DNA of 64,000 bases from Bin87 sp965207585 (GTDB lineage: Bacteria > Chloroflexota > Dehalococcoidia > Lucifugimonadales > UBA3495), in NCBI GenBank assembly GCA_965207585.1, contig CBDBMT010000003.1, positions 2,542,001 to 2,606,000 of the forward strand, in the 5' to 3' direction. This document shows positions 19,281 to 27,673 of this stretch, one piece after another (position 1 is the stretch's first letter; each line of letters begins with the position of its first letter). Below the pieces are notes generated by a model that saw nothing but the letters and a program-made list of their open reading frames with translations, made no database searches and was not told the origin of the DNA. The position numbers and the translations under genes were made by a program.

Positions 19281-19415
19281 CCATAGTCCCACACACATTG
19301 GCTTTGAAACCGTCAAGGGCCGTCGGATGTTGGAGGTCTTAAACTGACCCCAATAGCGTCGGCCTTTTTCGTTGACCCTTTTTGATGCTCAGGGCTTGAC
19401 GGAGCAAAGCATTTG

Positions 19416-19445
19416 CTTGTATCGATGGCGGCGGTCTGATACAAG
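19416..19445 (+). promoter_or_regulatory. 30-bp palindromic promoter/operator before the MFS gene
   Basis: Perfect 8-bp arms CTTGTATC (19416-19423) and GATACAAG (19438-19445) with a 14-nt centre. TTGTAT and TACAAG are 17 nt apart and could serve as -35 and -10. That would place transcription start about 3 nt before the ATG at 19455, giving a leaderless mRNA; indeed no ribosome site is visible. A second copy in the other orientation lies at 22573-22602. Confidence 0.5.
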
Positions 19446-19454
19446 TGTCAATCC

Positions 19455-20783
19455 ATGGCTTCCTCTCTCTCGGCTCTCCTCGACTGGCGTCCCAACACCC
19501 CTTTCTACTACGGCTGGCTGGTGCTCGGGCTCTCGGGCGCCGGGGCGTTCGTGGCCACGGTGCCGGCCGGCGTCGTCCTGGGAGGGGTGCAGACCTACAT
19601 CATTGACGACACCGGTTGGGCCCGAACGCAAATCGGCCTGGCCGCCAGCTGCGGGGTGGGCCTGTCAGGGGTCTTCGCGCCCTTCGCCGGACGCCTCGCG
19701 GATCGGTACGGCCCCCGGTGGCTGATGCCCATCGGCGCGGTTGTCCTGGGCCTGTCCATGCTGGCGATCGCCGAAGTGACCAGCTCGTGGCAGTTCATGA
19801 TCGCGGCGATCATCGGGCGGGCCGTGAGCCAGCCCTTCCTCATCGGCGTGGTGCCGCGGACCATGGCGGTCAATTTCTTCAACCGGCGACGCAACATCGC
19901 GTTGTCCCTGACCGGCATCTATCGTCCCATCAGCGGCGCGCTGATCGTCCAGGCATTTTCACTGATCACGCTCGTGGCCGACTGGCGCATGGCCTTCCGG
20001 CTGATGGGATATTTGAGCCTGTTCGTGGCCCTCCCCATGATCGTCATCATGCGCCGGCGGCCGGAGGATATCGGGATGCTGCCGGACGGCGCCCAGGCGA
20101 CCGCCGCGGCTGCGCAAGCCGGCAGCGGCGCGTCAGCGCGGGGCAGGCGCGGGTCGGCATCGCCACCCGGGGAAGAGGTGAGCTGGACACCCCGCGAGGC
20201 CATGCGCACCAGGGCTTTCTGGATGGTGTCGGCGGTCGCCTTTCTGAACGTCAGCGGCAGTTCCGGCCTGGGGTTCAGCCTGGTTCCCTACCTGCACGAG
20301 TTTGCGGGATTGACCACGCCGCAGGCAACGGGCGTTCTCAGCATCAGCACCTTCCTGGCGTTGAGCAGCCTGGTCTGGGGACAGGTGGCGGGCAGGTTCA
20401 CCCCGCGCTGGTGCATCGTGGCGGCCATGGGCGTGTCGGCGCTGGCGACCCTGTGGCTGTTTCAGGTGAATTCGCTGGCGGCAGCCTACGCTTACGGGGT
20501 GTTCTGGGGGCTGTTCCACAGCGCGCTTGAGGTGCTGATGTACATGGTGCTGGCGGACTATTTCGGCCGCAACTCCTACGGCGCCATCGCCGGCGCCATG
20601 CGCCCCTTCGAGGCCGGCGGGCTGGGCGCGGGCCAGATCATCGGACCCATGGTCTATGACCTGACCGGCAGCTATACCATCCTGATCCTTTTCTCGGCGG
20701 CGGCCCAGGCCTCGGGGATGATCCTGATGGCGCTGGCGCGACGCCCGGAGCGTCGGGCTCCCCTCGCAGCGGAAGCGGCGTAG
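19455..20783 (+). CDS. major facilitator superfamily transporter
   Basis: 442 residues with about 12 hydrophobic segments. The MFS loop 2-3 motif is present as GRLADRYGPR (about residues 78-87). A hydrophilic central loop (about 205-240) follows the first six helices. The overall look (FYYGWLVLGLSGAGAFVATV at the N-terminus, GVVPRTMAVNFFNRRRNIAL) is that of the monocarboxylate/oxalate-type MFS group, so a small organic acid is a reasonable substrate guess. The start is ATG directly behind the palindromic promoter, apparently leaderless. It is convergent with the alpha/beta hydrolase at 20863; a GGTTTGGG/CCCAAACC hairpin at 20803-20821 lies between them. Confidence 0.88.
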   Translation: MASSLSALLDWRPNTPFYYGWLVLGLSGAGAFVATVPAGVVLGGVQTYIIDDTGWARTQIGLAASCGVGLSGVFAPFAGRLADRYGPRWLMPIGAVVLGLSMLAIAEVTSSWQFMIAAIIGRAVSQPFLIGVVPRTMAVNFFNRRRNIALSLTGIYRPISGALIVQAFSLITLVADWRMAFRLMGYLSLFVALPMIVIMRRRPEDIGMLPDGAQATAAAAQAGSGASARGRRGSASPPGEEVSWTPREAMRTRAFWMVSAVAFLNVSGSSGLGFSLVPYLHEFAGLTTPQATGVLSISTFLALSSLVWGQVAGRFTPRWCIVAAMGVSALATLWLFQVNSLAAAYAYGVFWGLFHSALEVLMYMVLADYFGRNSYGAIAGAMRPFEAGGLGAGQIIGPMVYDLTGSYTILILFSAAAQASGMILMALARRPERRAPLAAEAA

Positions 20784-20862
20784 GCTGAGTCGGTTCGGCC
20801 CGGGTTTGGGCTGCCCAAACCTTGGACCCGATATCAACGTTGTACGATTTTCGTACGCTGTC

Positions 20863-21675
20863 CTACTCGGCAGCGCGGTTTGTGGGCGGACTCGCTGTGC
20901 TCGGCTTTGCGTATCGCGCCATGAAGCCCCTGATGGCGTTGAAGTACTGCTGGAAACCCACGTACATCAGGTCGTTGTGTCCTGCCCCGGGAATGATCTC
21001 CAGGTGCTTGTGGTCGGTCTCCAGCTTGTTGAACATGCCCACCGCGTCGGCCAGCGGCGCCGATTCGTCCCACTGGCCGTGGATCACCAGCGCGGGAATG
21101 TCGATGGCAAAGAACTTGGACTGGTAGTCGTCCTCCAGAGCCTGGGTCACTTCCGGCGCCAGCCCTTGGGCAATGCGTCCCAGGTTGGGCCGCCCGCTCT
21201 CGATGATGACGCCGTTGATCCGGTCTCCGGCGGTTATCGCCAGCTCCCCGGCGGAATGGCGACCCATGGAGCGTCCCATGACGTACAGCGGACCCGTGAA
21301 ACGCAGCGCCCGCATCGTATCCTGCAACCAATCCAGCACTGCGTGTGCGTCCGACAGTATGGCGTTGAAGCTCGGCGACCCGCTGGACGCGCCGAAGCCC
21401 CGGTAGTCCGCGACGAAAAAGTTCGCGCCGATTCCGTTGTAGTGGGGCGCGATCTCGTCGTAACGCGCGACGTTCTCACCGCCGCCGTAGAAAAACAGCA
21501 CGGTGGGGTTCTCACGCCCCACCGCGAAAAAACGACACGATAGCGTGGTCCCGTCGGCCATCGTCACCGCGTAGTCCACCGCTTCGGGAGGCGTCTCCGT
21601 CCATCCGCGCAACGGGTGGAAAGAACGGGCCGAAGTCTCTGGGTTATCCAGCACTGAGTAGTCAACGGCGGCCAT
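20863..21675 (-). CDS. alpha/beta hydrolase
   Basis: 270-residue serine hydrolase with a complete triad: nucleophile Ser136 in GRSMGR, Asp203 in GQWDESAP and His233 in GAGHNDL. An oxyanion-type loop, FFYGGGEN, follows the third strand, and VADYRGFGASSG (88-99) is the usual alpha/beta-hydrolase strand-turn. Closest in style to the BEM46/YfhR-type hydrolases. It is downstream of the CMD-like gene on the same strand (80-nt gap), so the two may be co-transcribed. Substrate unknown. Confidence 0.85.
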   Translation of the reverse strand: MAAVDYSVLDNPETSARSFHPLRGWTETPPEAVDYAVTMADGTTLSCRFFAVGRENPTVLFFYGGGENVARYDEIAPHYNGIGANFFVADYRGFGASSGSPSFNAILSDAHAVLDWLQDTMRALRFTGPLYVMGRSMGRHSAGELAITAGDRINGVIIESGRPNLGRIAQGLAPEVTQALEDDYQSKFFAIDIPALVIHGQWDESAPLADAVGMFNKLETDHKHLEIIPGAGHNDLMYVGFQQYFNAIRGFMARYAKPSTASPPTNRAAE

Positions 21676-21755
21676 GGTGATCCCTCCAGCGGTAATGAGA
21701 CATATTCTATTGTCGCGCGGGCCGCGGGAACAACGTCGACGGGGCTACAGTTGCC

Positions 21756-22532
21756 TCAGCCCCAGACCTCGGCCGCTATGGAGATGGCGTTCAACGCCGC
21801 CGGATAGCCTGCGTACCCTCCGGTCTGGATCAGCACCTCCACGATTTCCTCGTTGGAGAAACCGACCCGAGGACCGGCCCGCAGGAAGTTGCGCAACTGG
21901 CCGTCGGCCCGCAGCGCCGTCAGCGCGGCCGTGGTGCACACTACCCTGGATTTCAGGTCCAGACCCGGGCGGAAGAAAATCTCCCCAAACCCATACTGGT
22001 AGGTGAGCACCCGCAGGTCCGGCGCAAGGTCCATCAACGCGCTGTTGTATCCTCCCTGTCCCTCAACGCCGAAGAGCTGCTCCCGGAGCTGGCGCCCCCG
22101 CGTTTCCATCTCCTCCAGGGTCAGCTCAGGCACCTCGGTCTGCGGAGCCTCGATACCCCGCTCACGAAATGCCTCGTGCACCAGCTCCAGGGAATTGACC
22201 GCTGAGGGAAACCCGGCGTAGAGGGAGCAGTGGATTGGCACCTCCTGGATTTCCTCCGGGCCCAATCCCAGGTTCAGCGCGCTGTGGACGTAGGTCTGAA
22301 ACTGCGAAAGGCGCTGTAGGGAAGAAAGGACGGACAGTGTCGCCAGCATCCGGTAGCGGATGTCCAGGCCGGGCCGGGACCACACCGCTCCAAAGATGGC
22401 CTCGCCGGTAAAGTTCCGCAGGCCGGGGATGCTGGCCGTCGCCCGGGGCCGTTCCCGCACGGGATAAGTGCCGTGTTGCAGTCGCTCTCGTATCGCGTCG
22501 CCCTTGCTCCGGAGTTCCTCACGATTGTTCAT
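21756..22532 (-). CDS. carboxymuconolactone decarboxylase-like protein, two domains
   Basis: 258 residues made of two CMD repeats: FGAVWSRPGLDIRYRMLATL with ALNLGLGPEEIQEVPIHCSL in the first, and FFRPGLDLKSRVVCTTAALT with VGFSNEEIVEVLIQTGGYAG in the second. The CxxC of AhpD-type peroxidases is missing, so a ring-fission-pathway or unknown role fits better than peroxidase. The ATG at 22532 is chosen because GGAG lies 7 nt upstream. An out-of-frame 14-codon upstream ORF starts at 22563. A paralogue is encoded at 61469-62254. Confidence 0.85.
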   Translation of the reverse strand: MNNREELRSKGDAIRERLQHGTYPVRERPRATASIPGLRNFTGEAIFGAVWSRPGLDIRYRMLATLSVLSSLQRLSQFQTYVHSALNLGLGPEEIQEVPIHCSLYAGFPSAVNSLELVHEAFRERGIEAPQTEVPELTLEEMETRGRQLREQLFGVEGQGGYNSALMDLAPDLRVLTYQYGFGEIFFRPGLDLKSRVVCTTAALTALRADGQLRNFLRAGPRVGFSNEEIVEVLIQTGGYAGYPAALNAISIAAEVWG

Positions 22533-22572
22533 TGCTCGTCTCCAGTTTGTGTGCGGAGGCCATGATTTGTCA

Positions 22573-22602
22573 CTTGTATCAGACCGTCGCCGTTGGGACA
22601 AG
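22573..22602 (-). promoter_or_regulatory. second copy of the 30-bp promoter/operator
   Basis: On the minus strand this matches the 19416 element at about 25 of 30 positions. The GATACAAG arm is identical, 11 of 14 centre bases match, and the outer arm reads CTTGTCCC. Similarity continues downstream through GATACAAGTG and an ATGGC. It faces the CMD-like gene and could also control the divergent hydrolase at 22718. Confidence 0.5.
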
Positions 22603-22717
22603 CAGGCATGAGCTGCCGCGCGTTGCCGGGGATGTCGCCCGCGTCTATACTTCGGGAAAGATCAGCATCCGCGACACAACCTGTACGGATACGTGCAAAC
22701 CTGCCGGAGGTGGGATG

Positions 22718-23530
22718 ATGGCTACTGCGAAAGTGAACGGCGCCGAGTTGTACTATGAAGAGACCGGGAGCGGGCCGCCTATCATCCTGTCCCCGGGCGG
22801 ACTGCAAGGCACTGCCAGCAGCTACCAGCCGGTGATCGAGGCGCTGTCCCAGGAGCACCGCGTCGTGGTGTACGACCGCCGCTTCGGCGGGCAGTCCCGC
22901 AGCCCCATGGTGGTGCAGACGTGGGACATGGTGTGCGACGATGTGTTCGGCCTGATGGACACCCTGGGCATCGAACAGGCTTATCTGGGCGGCGGCTCCT
23001 TTGGGGCGGCCATCTCCCTGGGCTGCGCCGTGCGCCGTCCGGAGCGGGTGCGGGCCATCTTCCCCTCCAACATCGCCGGCGGCGTCATCTGCGACGCCTA
23101 CCTGGCGGCCAAGCTGTTCAAGAGCATGGACTGGGCCGAGAACCGCAACATCGCTGAGATCGTGGACGCCTTCGACCCCGACGACCGCTTCTCGCCCTTC
23201 AGTCCCGAGCTGGCCCAGACCGACGCCGAATACCGCCAGAACCTGGAAGCCATGGACACCGAGGACTTCATCCAGGTGATGCGCGACACCATCTACGCCC
23301 TCTTCGACGGCCCCTACCTGACCCTGGGCATGACCGAAAAGGCGCTCAAGAGCGTGTCCGTCCCCGCCATGGTCATGCCCGGCAACAACGACGTGCACCC
23401 TCGCGGCCTCGCCGAGGCCGTCCACCGCCTGGTCCCCAACTGCCGCTGGGCCGAAGTCCGCCCCCACAGCGAAGAACCGGAAAAGTACACCAAGCGCGTG
23501 CTGGGCTTCCTGGCGGAGGTGGAGGGGTAG
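22718..23530 (+). CDS. alpha/beta hydrolase
   Basis: 270-residue hydrolase of the haloperoxidase/ester-hydrolase style. Nucleophile Ser94 in GGGSFGAA, Asp225 in PGNNDVHP and His250 in VRPHSEEP make a full triad. YYEETGSGPPIILSPGG is the normal first strand and oxyanion loop. GGAGG (22706-22710) is 7 nt before the ATG at 22718; an adjacent ATG at 22715 is possible. It is transcribed divergently from the CMD-like gene, with a shared regulatory palindrome between them. Likely acts on a small ester or lactone in the cytoplasm. Confidence 0.85.
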   Translation: MATAKVNGAELYYEETGSGPPIILSPGGLQGTASSYQPVIEALSQEHRVVVYDRRFGGQSRSPMVVQTWDMVCDDVFGLMDTLGIEQAYLGGGSFGAAISLGCAVRRPERVRAIFPSNIAGGVICDAYLAAKLFKSMDWAENRNIAEIVDAFDPDDRFSPFSPELAQTDAEYRQNLEAMDTEDFIQVMRDTIYALFDGPYLTLGMTEKALKSVSVPAMVMPGNNDVHPRGLAEAVHRLVPNCRWAEVRPHSEEPEKYTKRVLGFLAEVEG

Positions 23531-23746
23531 GAGCGGAGATGAGTAGGTTGAGGCGTACTCGCCTGTCGAAACCAGGGCAATTACCTACAGCCACCAGAGA
23601 CTGGTTGATCGGTTCCGGTGCTGGATGGGGTCCAGTCAGCACGCCATCTTTCGCGCAATGACAAGGTCAGCACCAAAATCAGATTGCGATCGCATTGCGA
23701 GCAGCAGGATGGCATCTTCGCGGCCATGTCGGCTGCTCCTGTGACG

Positions 23747-23841
23747 TTTACCGTATCGGGCTGACCGTGTAATATGGTGTAGATTCCTGCTGCGATCGGT
23801 AGCCAGAGCATTATTGGAATTCAACGTGCCGGAGAATTCCA
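23747..23841 (+). promoter_or_regulatory. candidate promoter and palindromic operator of the three-gene operon
   Basis: In the 341-nt gap before 23872 a weak promoter (TTTACC at 23747, 17 nt, TAATAT at 23770) is followed by a perfect inverted repeat: TGGAATTC (23815-23822) and GAATTCCA (23834-23841). The repeat lies about 30 nt before the first ORF. A repressor site or a leader hairpin are both possible. The rest of the gap shows nothing. Confidence 0.35.
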
Positions 23842-23871
23842 TCATGCCCTACCGTCTCCTTTAGGCTAGAC

Positions 23872-24582
23872 ATGCTAAGGTCTGTCGAAATTAACCTAGG
23901 AGGGCAAGCTGCCAGGCTGCTGCTGAACTCCTTTGGTGTTCGTTTCCACGCTGCCAACACCCGGCCGGCGCACATCAACCCGGATTTCCTTCGCGTGAAC
24001 GAGATCGTGCCTAGCCAATGGGATGTGGAACGTCCGGTTGTACTGGAAACCGGCTACTCACGGGTCGAGTATTCGAACGGGTTTACTGTGACAGCCGGAG
24101 ATCGGTTCATATATTTTTATCAGCAGGGCTTGGTGGACCCCGCAGTTGAGTTGGCAACGATAGATGTGGCTTCCCGATATTTTGAATGCTCACCAAGATA
24201 TCTGTCCGTCGATACAGTCGTCATTACCCCGGCCTGCTTGTTGGTAGATGCGGATGATTTTAGTGCGACGGTTACCTCTCCCATCGCAGGGCTAGCGATC
24301 CCATTCAGCAGCATTACTCCGGGGTTGTTTCTCCGAAGTTCGTACCGCCTAGATGACAAAGAAATCGACGTGACTTTGAGCGATAGATTGGGCTTTTCTG
24401 ACAACCCGAACCTGCGTTTCCGCGTAGGTGGATTTGTCAGATTTAGCCTACCAACGACTAATGGGGCGGGAGACGTCGGCTCTGTTCAAGACGCGCTGGA
24501 CTTGTCCACCACTTCCGTTGACCAATTTTATGAAATCGCGCAACACTTATGCATGCGATACCTCGACTTGGAGGTAGGATGA
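23872..24582 (+). CDS. uncharacterised beta-rich protein, first gene of a three-gene operon
   Basis: 236 residues, no signal peptide or membrane segment, no motif I recognise. Alternating hydrophobic patterns (ATIDVASRYFEC, LSVDTVVITPACLLVD, LRFRVGGFVRFSL) suggest mostly beta structure. Base composition is visibly lower in GC than the flanking catabolic genes, and codon use is more mixed (many TTT, GAA and TCG). It ends in an ATGA overlap with the next gene, so the two are translationally coupled. With the third gene encoding a nucleotide-active-looking protein, a defence or toxin role is a guess from context only. Confidence 0.65.
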   Translation: MLRSVEINLGGQAARLLLNSFGVRFHAANTRPAHINPDFLRVNEIVPSQWDVERPVVLETGYSRVEYSNGFTVTAGDRFIYFYQQGLVDPAVELATIDVASRYFECSPRYLSVDTVVITPACLLVDADDFSATVTSPIAGLAIPFSSITPGLFLRSSYRLDDKEIDVTLSDRLGFSDNPNLRFRVGGFVRFSLPTTNGAGDVGSVQDALDLSTTSVDQFYEIAQHLCMRYLDLEVG

Positions 24583-25142
24583 TGACCACAATCGATTCAG
24601 GATTCCCCATTTCGTCAACTCGTGAAATGGAGTTAGGCGGCGATGGATTCGGGTCGTATGATGAACTCCGCGACTTTGCTTTGGTGGTTGGCTATCACGG
24701 TGATTTTCTCAACGACTTCCAATTCAATCGTGTCGAAGCAGGGCAGTATGAGCGGTCGATGGACAGCATCGTTGCTTGGGACTTCGGACTCCATCCATAC
24801 GAATCTGTAGAGTCTTGGACTTTACCGCCGTCGGAGAGAGATTCGCTTCAACCGAATTCAGACAGAAACGCTCCATCCCTTATCGAAGCGCAAACTCGAT
24901 TGGAGCGTGTCAATCGTCATTTTCGCAGAAAGGCTGGTGCCGTGTTCAATGATGACGACGCAGTGCGTTTACTGGCTCGACTATATGCCGATTCGGTGAT
25001 GGAGATAGCCGAGTTCAACTTTTGCGAGGACGGCCAGTCTTTGGCCAAGCTTACTGCCGCGAACTTCTGTGAGATCGGGGCTAATGGCGTCTATATCACT
25101 GATCGCGGCAAGCAGTTTATCGACACGCTGAACGCCGCATGA
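24579..25142 (+). CDS. uncharacterised protein with winged-helix-like C-terminus, second gene of the operon
   Basis: 187 residues, overlapping both neighbours by 4 nt (ATGA at each junction). GGAGG (24570-24574) serves either ATG 24579 or ATG 24582. The N-terminal half has no recognisable motif. The C-terminal part (AVRLLARLYADSVMEIAEFN, then LTAANFCEIGANGVYITDRG) has the rhythm of a winged helix ending in the usual beta-hairpin and TDRGKQFIDTL. DNA binding or autoregulation is therefore possible but unproven. Same low-GC composition as the first gene. Confidence 0.6.
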   Translation: MMTTIDSGFPISSTREMELGGDGFGSYDELRDFALVVGYHGDFLNDFQFNRVEAGQYERSMDSIVAWDFGLHPYESVESWTLPPSERDSLQPNSDRNAPSLIEAQTRLERVNRHFRRKAGAVFNDDDAVRLLARLYADSVMEIAEFNFCEDGQSLAKLTAANFCEIGANGVYITDRGKQFIDTLNAA

Positions 25143-25693
25143 ATGGATCCCACGACCACATAATCCAAGATTCTTTGGAAGCGACGCAGCGTCTACGCGA
25201 AGGTGACGAAAGCCTGCGCCGCACCTTATCTATCGCTGTCTTGGGACCAAAGATGACATCGGAGAGCGAGGGGTATGGCCAAAAACGACGTCAGATTTAC
25301 CAAATGCTTCGGGACGCCGGGCATGAAGCATTTTACCCCGAACAGCGCGTCAACCCTGATTCGCACTGGGCGAGGTCTGAAGCCCAAGTCCTCGCCTCCC
25401 CAAATGTTGACTTGATTATTGCATTACAGACTCCGGCGAGCATAGGCGTATTTGGTGAACTCGTGGCGTACTCGTTGGTTCCCGAGATTATAAACAAAAC
25501 TGTCGTCCTAACCCCCGCAAAATATTATCAACCAGACGAAAGCTATTTGGCAAATTCCATCAGCTTTTACCCCGAGAAGGTTGTGTACACCGATAGGCAC
25601 ATTACCGAATGCTGCCTTTTGAGTGATTGCGAACGTATCGTGAACGAGTTTCTCTTTGGTGAATCTACATTGGCGCGCATTGCCGATTTTTGA
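25139..25693 (+). CDS. nucleoside 2-deoxyribosyltransferase/TIR/SLOG-like protein, third gene of the operon
   Basis: 184 residues. The core is Rossmann-like: strand LSIAVLGPK, helix RRQIYQMLRDAGHEAFYPEQ, strand NVDLIIALQ, then TPASIGVFGELVAYSL with a Glu at the position where deoxyribosyltransferase-like enzymes carry their catalytic Glu (D..GT..E.G.A), and strand KTVVLTPAKYY. This pattern is shared by NDT, TIR and SLOG proteins, several of which cleave or sense NAD or nucleotide derivatives in phage defence. The assignment is by fold pattern only. It starts in the ATGA overlap with the second gene and is followed by a perfect hairpin at 25797. It is the most informative member of the operon. 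Confidence 0.6.
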   Translation: MNGSHDHIIQDSLEATQRLREGDESLRRTLSIAVLGPKMTSESEGYGQKRRQIYQMLRDAGHEAFYPEQRVNPDSHWARSEAQVLASPNVDLIIALQTPASIGVFGELVAYSLVPEIINKTVVLTPAKYYQPDESYLANSISFYPEKVVYTDRHITECCLLSDCERIVNEFLFGESTLARIADF

Positions 25694-25763
25694 TGTCGCT
25701 GATCTTCGACCGGAGCATTTCATCGTACGCAACAACGGCCAAACTGTCACGCGCACCAACCCC

Positions 25764-25836
25764 GAGACGCTTGCAAAACTCCCAGACCCCCGAAAAGCCC
25801 CCGTTTTCAGCACGAAAACGGGGGCGCTTGCAAAAC
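25764..25836. repeat. two direct copies of GCTTGCAAAAC around a hairpin
   Basis: The word GCTTGCAAAAC occurs at 25769-25779 and 25826-25836, bracketing the hairpin at 25797. It occurs again at 26595-26605 and, inverted, at 37035-37045. The first copy and the inverted one match over 16 bp (GAGACGCTTGCAAAAC). Confidence 0.6.
25797..25825. terminator. perfect 12-bp hairpin after the three-gene operon
   Basis: GCCCCCGTTTTC (25797-25808) pairs with 25814-25825 across a 5-nt loop. There is no T-tract on the plus strand, so it may terminate in either direction or stabilise the 3' end. Confidence 0.6.
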
Positions 25837-25924
25837 ACAGGACCCGGCCGGCGTCAGGAATACCCCGTCGCAGTCACTACGCCGCGCCCGGCGCACTGAC
25901 GCGAAGGCCGGTGCTGGACACCGA

Positions 25925-26482
25925 CTATTCATCTACATCATCAGGAATTTGCCCTCGCAGGAAGTCCGCGAACTGCTTGGCCTTGTCACCGGGCAATTCT
26001 CTGACGCATATCGCAGCGAATGGCGTCGGTCCTCCCATTTCGCGTAATTCCCACGACTCGTAGGTCACCCACAGTTCGCCCGTGTTCGGTCCGGTCGATG
26101 AGTACACGGACTCAATCCTGTCTCGCCCCATCAAGTCAGGGATCATATTGAACCCGATGGTGATGTCATAGCCACGCTCCGCATGAGGAGGGCGACCGTA
26201 TTTATTGCCCCAAGTCTCCAGAGGGTCGTGGAATACAGGTTCCTGCCTCTCGGTAGCGGGGTCGAAGTCCCGGACGAAAAGCAGACGGCGATCCGTGGCG
26301 ACCAAAATCCCTGTAATGCCATCTTCGATGCCTGTTCCTGCAAGCAGCGGCAACTCGTCGTCGAACAACACGCCAGGCAGGCGTTGAATGCCGAGAAGCT
26401 CCTCCAAGTCAGCGGGGAGAATGCCCTGATTGATTAGCGCCTCATTGACGGCTCGTACCTTCTGTTCGTAGTAGCCCGACAT
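25925..26482 (-). CDS. PH-like domain protein
   Basis: 185 residues. The segment DDELPLLAGTGIEDGITGIL followed by VATDRRLLFVRDF resembles the first strands of bacterial PH domains (YokE/bPH type), where a stretch ending TdkRllFv is characteristic. Later TGELWVTYESWELREMG and the C-terminal helix KAKQFADFLRGQI also fit a PH-like fold. No membrane segments. GGAG lies 6 nt before the ATG. It sits between the three-gene operon and the insertion sequences, and its 5' flank is cut short by the left end of the outer IS 40 nt upstream, so its native promoter may be lost. Confidence 0.55.
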   Translation of the reverse strand: MSGYYEQKVRAVNEALINQGILPADLEELLGIQRLPGVLFDDELPLLAGTGIEDGITGILVATDRRLLFVRDFDPATERQEPVFHDPLETWGNKYGRPPHAERGYDITIGFNMIPDLMGRDRIESVYSSTGPNTGELWVTYESWELREMGGPTPFAAICVRELPGDKAKQFADFLRGQIPDDVDE

Positions 26483-26594
26483 GACAGACTCCAGCGGGTT
26501 TCGCTATGTAGGATCCGCCGCATTGTAAGAGGCACCCCGCCCCGGAGCAAGCCGCTGGGACACCAAGCCGCCGTTCGACCCGCCACCCTTCCCC

Positions 26595-26605
26595 GCTTGC
26601 AAAAC
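26595..26605 (+). repeat. third copy of GCTTGCAAAAC
   Basis: Lies just inside the left end of the outer IS, between the terminal repeat and the transposase. See 25764 and 37035. Confidence 0.5.
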
Positions 26606-26742
26606 TGACGCCGATTCGTTGCGCCCCACTCTCACAGCAGGTACGATGCTGGGCACGAAACAGCCTTAAATCAATAGCCGCTACGTGCCTTGAACTCACG
26701 TAGCGGCTGGAACACCTCCCCTTCTTGCCGCAGAGGTGCGCC

Positions 26743-27672
26743 GTGGACACCGTACCACGCGGGTCGCCGTACCCGCAAGACATTGAGCGCGTTTTCGACG
26801 CCATCGACGACGGCCCCCTGCTGGCCCGTCTTAACTATTATCGCTGGACCGGGCGCAAGGGATACACCCCCGCCGCCATGTGGCGGGCCGTACTGCTCAA
26901 GTACCTGCTGCGCTTCCGCCATACCCGCGTCCTGATCGCACAGCTCCGAGCGTCCCGACAACTGCGCCGCCTGTGCGGGTTCCGCGACGCCGTTCCTTCC
27001 GAATCCACGTTTTCGCGTTTCATCGGCCGGCTCACCAAGCATCAGGACCTGGTTGAGCAAGCCCTGATCTCCGTCATCAACCACATCTGCGAGGCTCTGG
27101 CGCAACTCAAGGACGACGGCCTGATCCCCTCGAACGCCCCACAGCCGGGCCGCATGGTGGCGATTGACTCCACCGACATTCAAGCCCACGGCAGCCCACG
27201 CCGCGAGACCCCAGCCGACCCCGATGCCCGCTGGGGACACCGCAGCCCCAAGAGCGGCAGCGGCGTCGCCGACGGTGAACTGTTCTACGGCTACAAACTC
27301 CATGCCACCTGCGACGCCTACTACGGCTTCCCCCTCTCTTGGGAAATCCTCCCTGCCAATGCCAACGACTCCCCACGGCTGCCGCCTCTGATGGACCAAC
27401 TGGCGGCCAATTTCCCCGACCGGCCCGCCCGCTACCTGATGGCCGACCGGGGCTATGACGCCATGAGCAATTACCAATACTTGGACGACCGCCGCATCTT
27501 CTCCGTCATCCACATCCGCAACACCGACAAGAACGGCATCTACTCCACCAAGGGCCGCCCGTACTGCGCCGGCCAGCAGGAGATGGAGTACATCCGCACG
27601 GACCGGGGCAAGGGGCACCTGTTCCGCTGCCCCGAAGGCGGCTGCGAACTGCTGAACCTGTCCCCTTGGCTG
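26743..27672 (+). pseudogene. transposase of the outer IS, 5' part
   Basis: DDE transposase of the IS1182/IS5 superfamily. The N-terminal DUF772-like domain reads TPAAMWRAVLLKYLLRFRHT with VPSESTFSRFIGRL. The first catalytic Asp is in MVAIDSTDIQAHG and the second in YLMADRGYDAMSNY. A GTG at 26743 with AGAGG 6 nt upstream is the likely start (TTG 26725 is the alternative). Homology ends at Trp-Leu, codons 27667-27672, where the inner IS begins. The frame then runs on for 17 junk codons to a stop at 27721. The catalytic Glu region is on the far side, at 29130. Confidence 0.88.
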
Positions 27673-27673
27673 G

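Noticed and set aside
19310..19375. Terminator after ABC operon 3
   Set aside because: GGCCG and CGGCC before a T-run can pair, but the stem is 5 bp with a loop near 40 nt, too weak to call.
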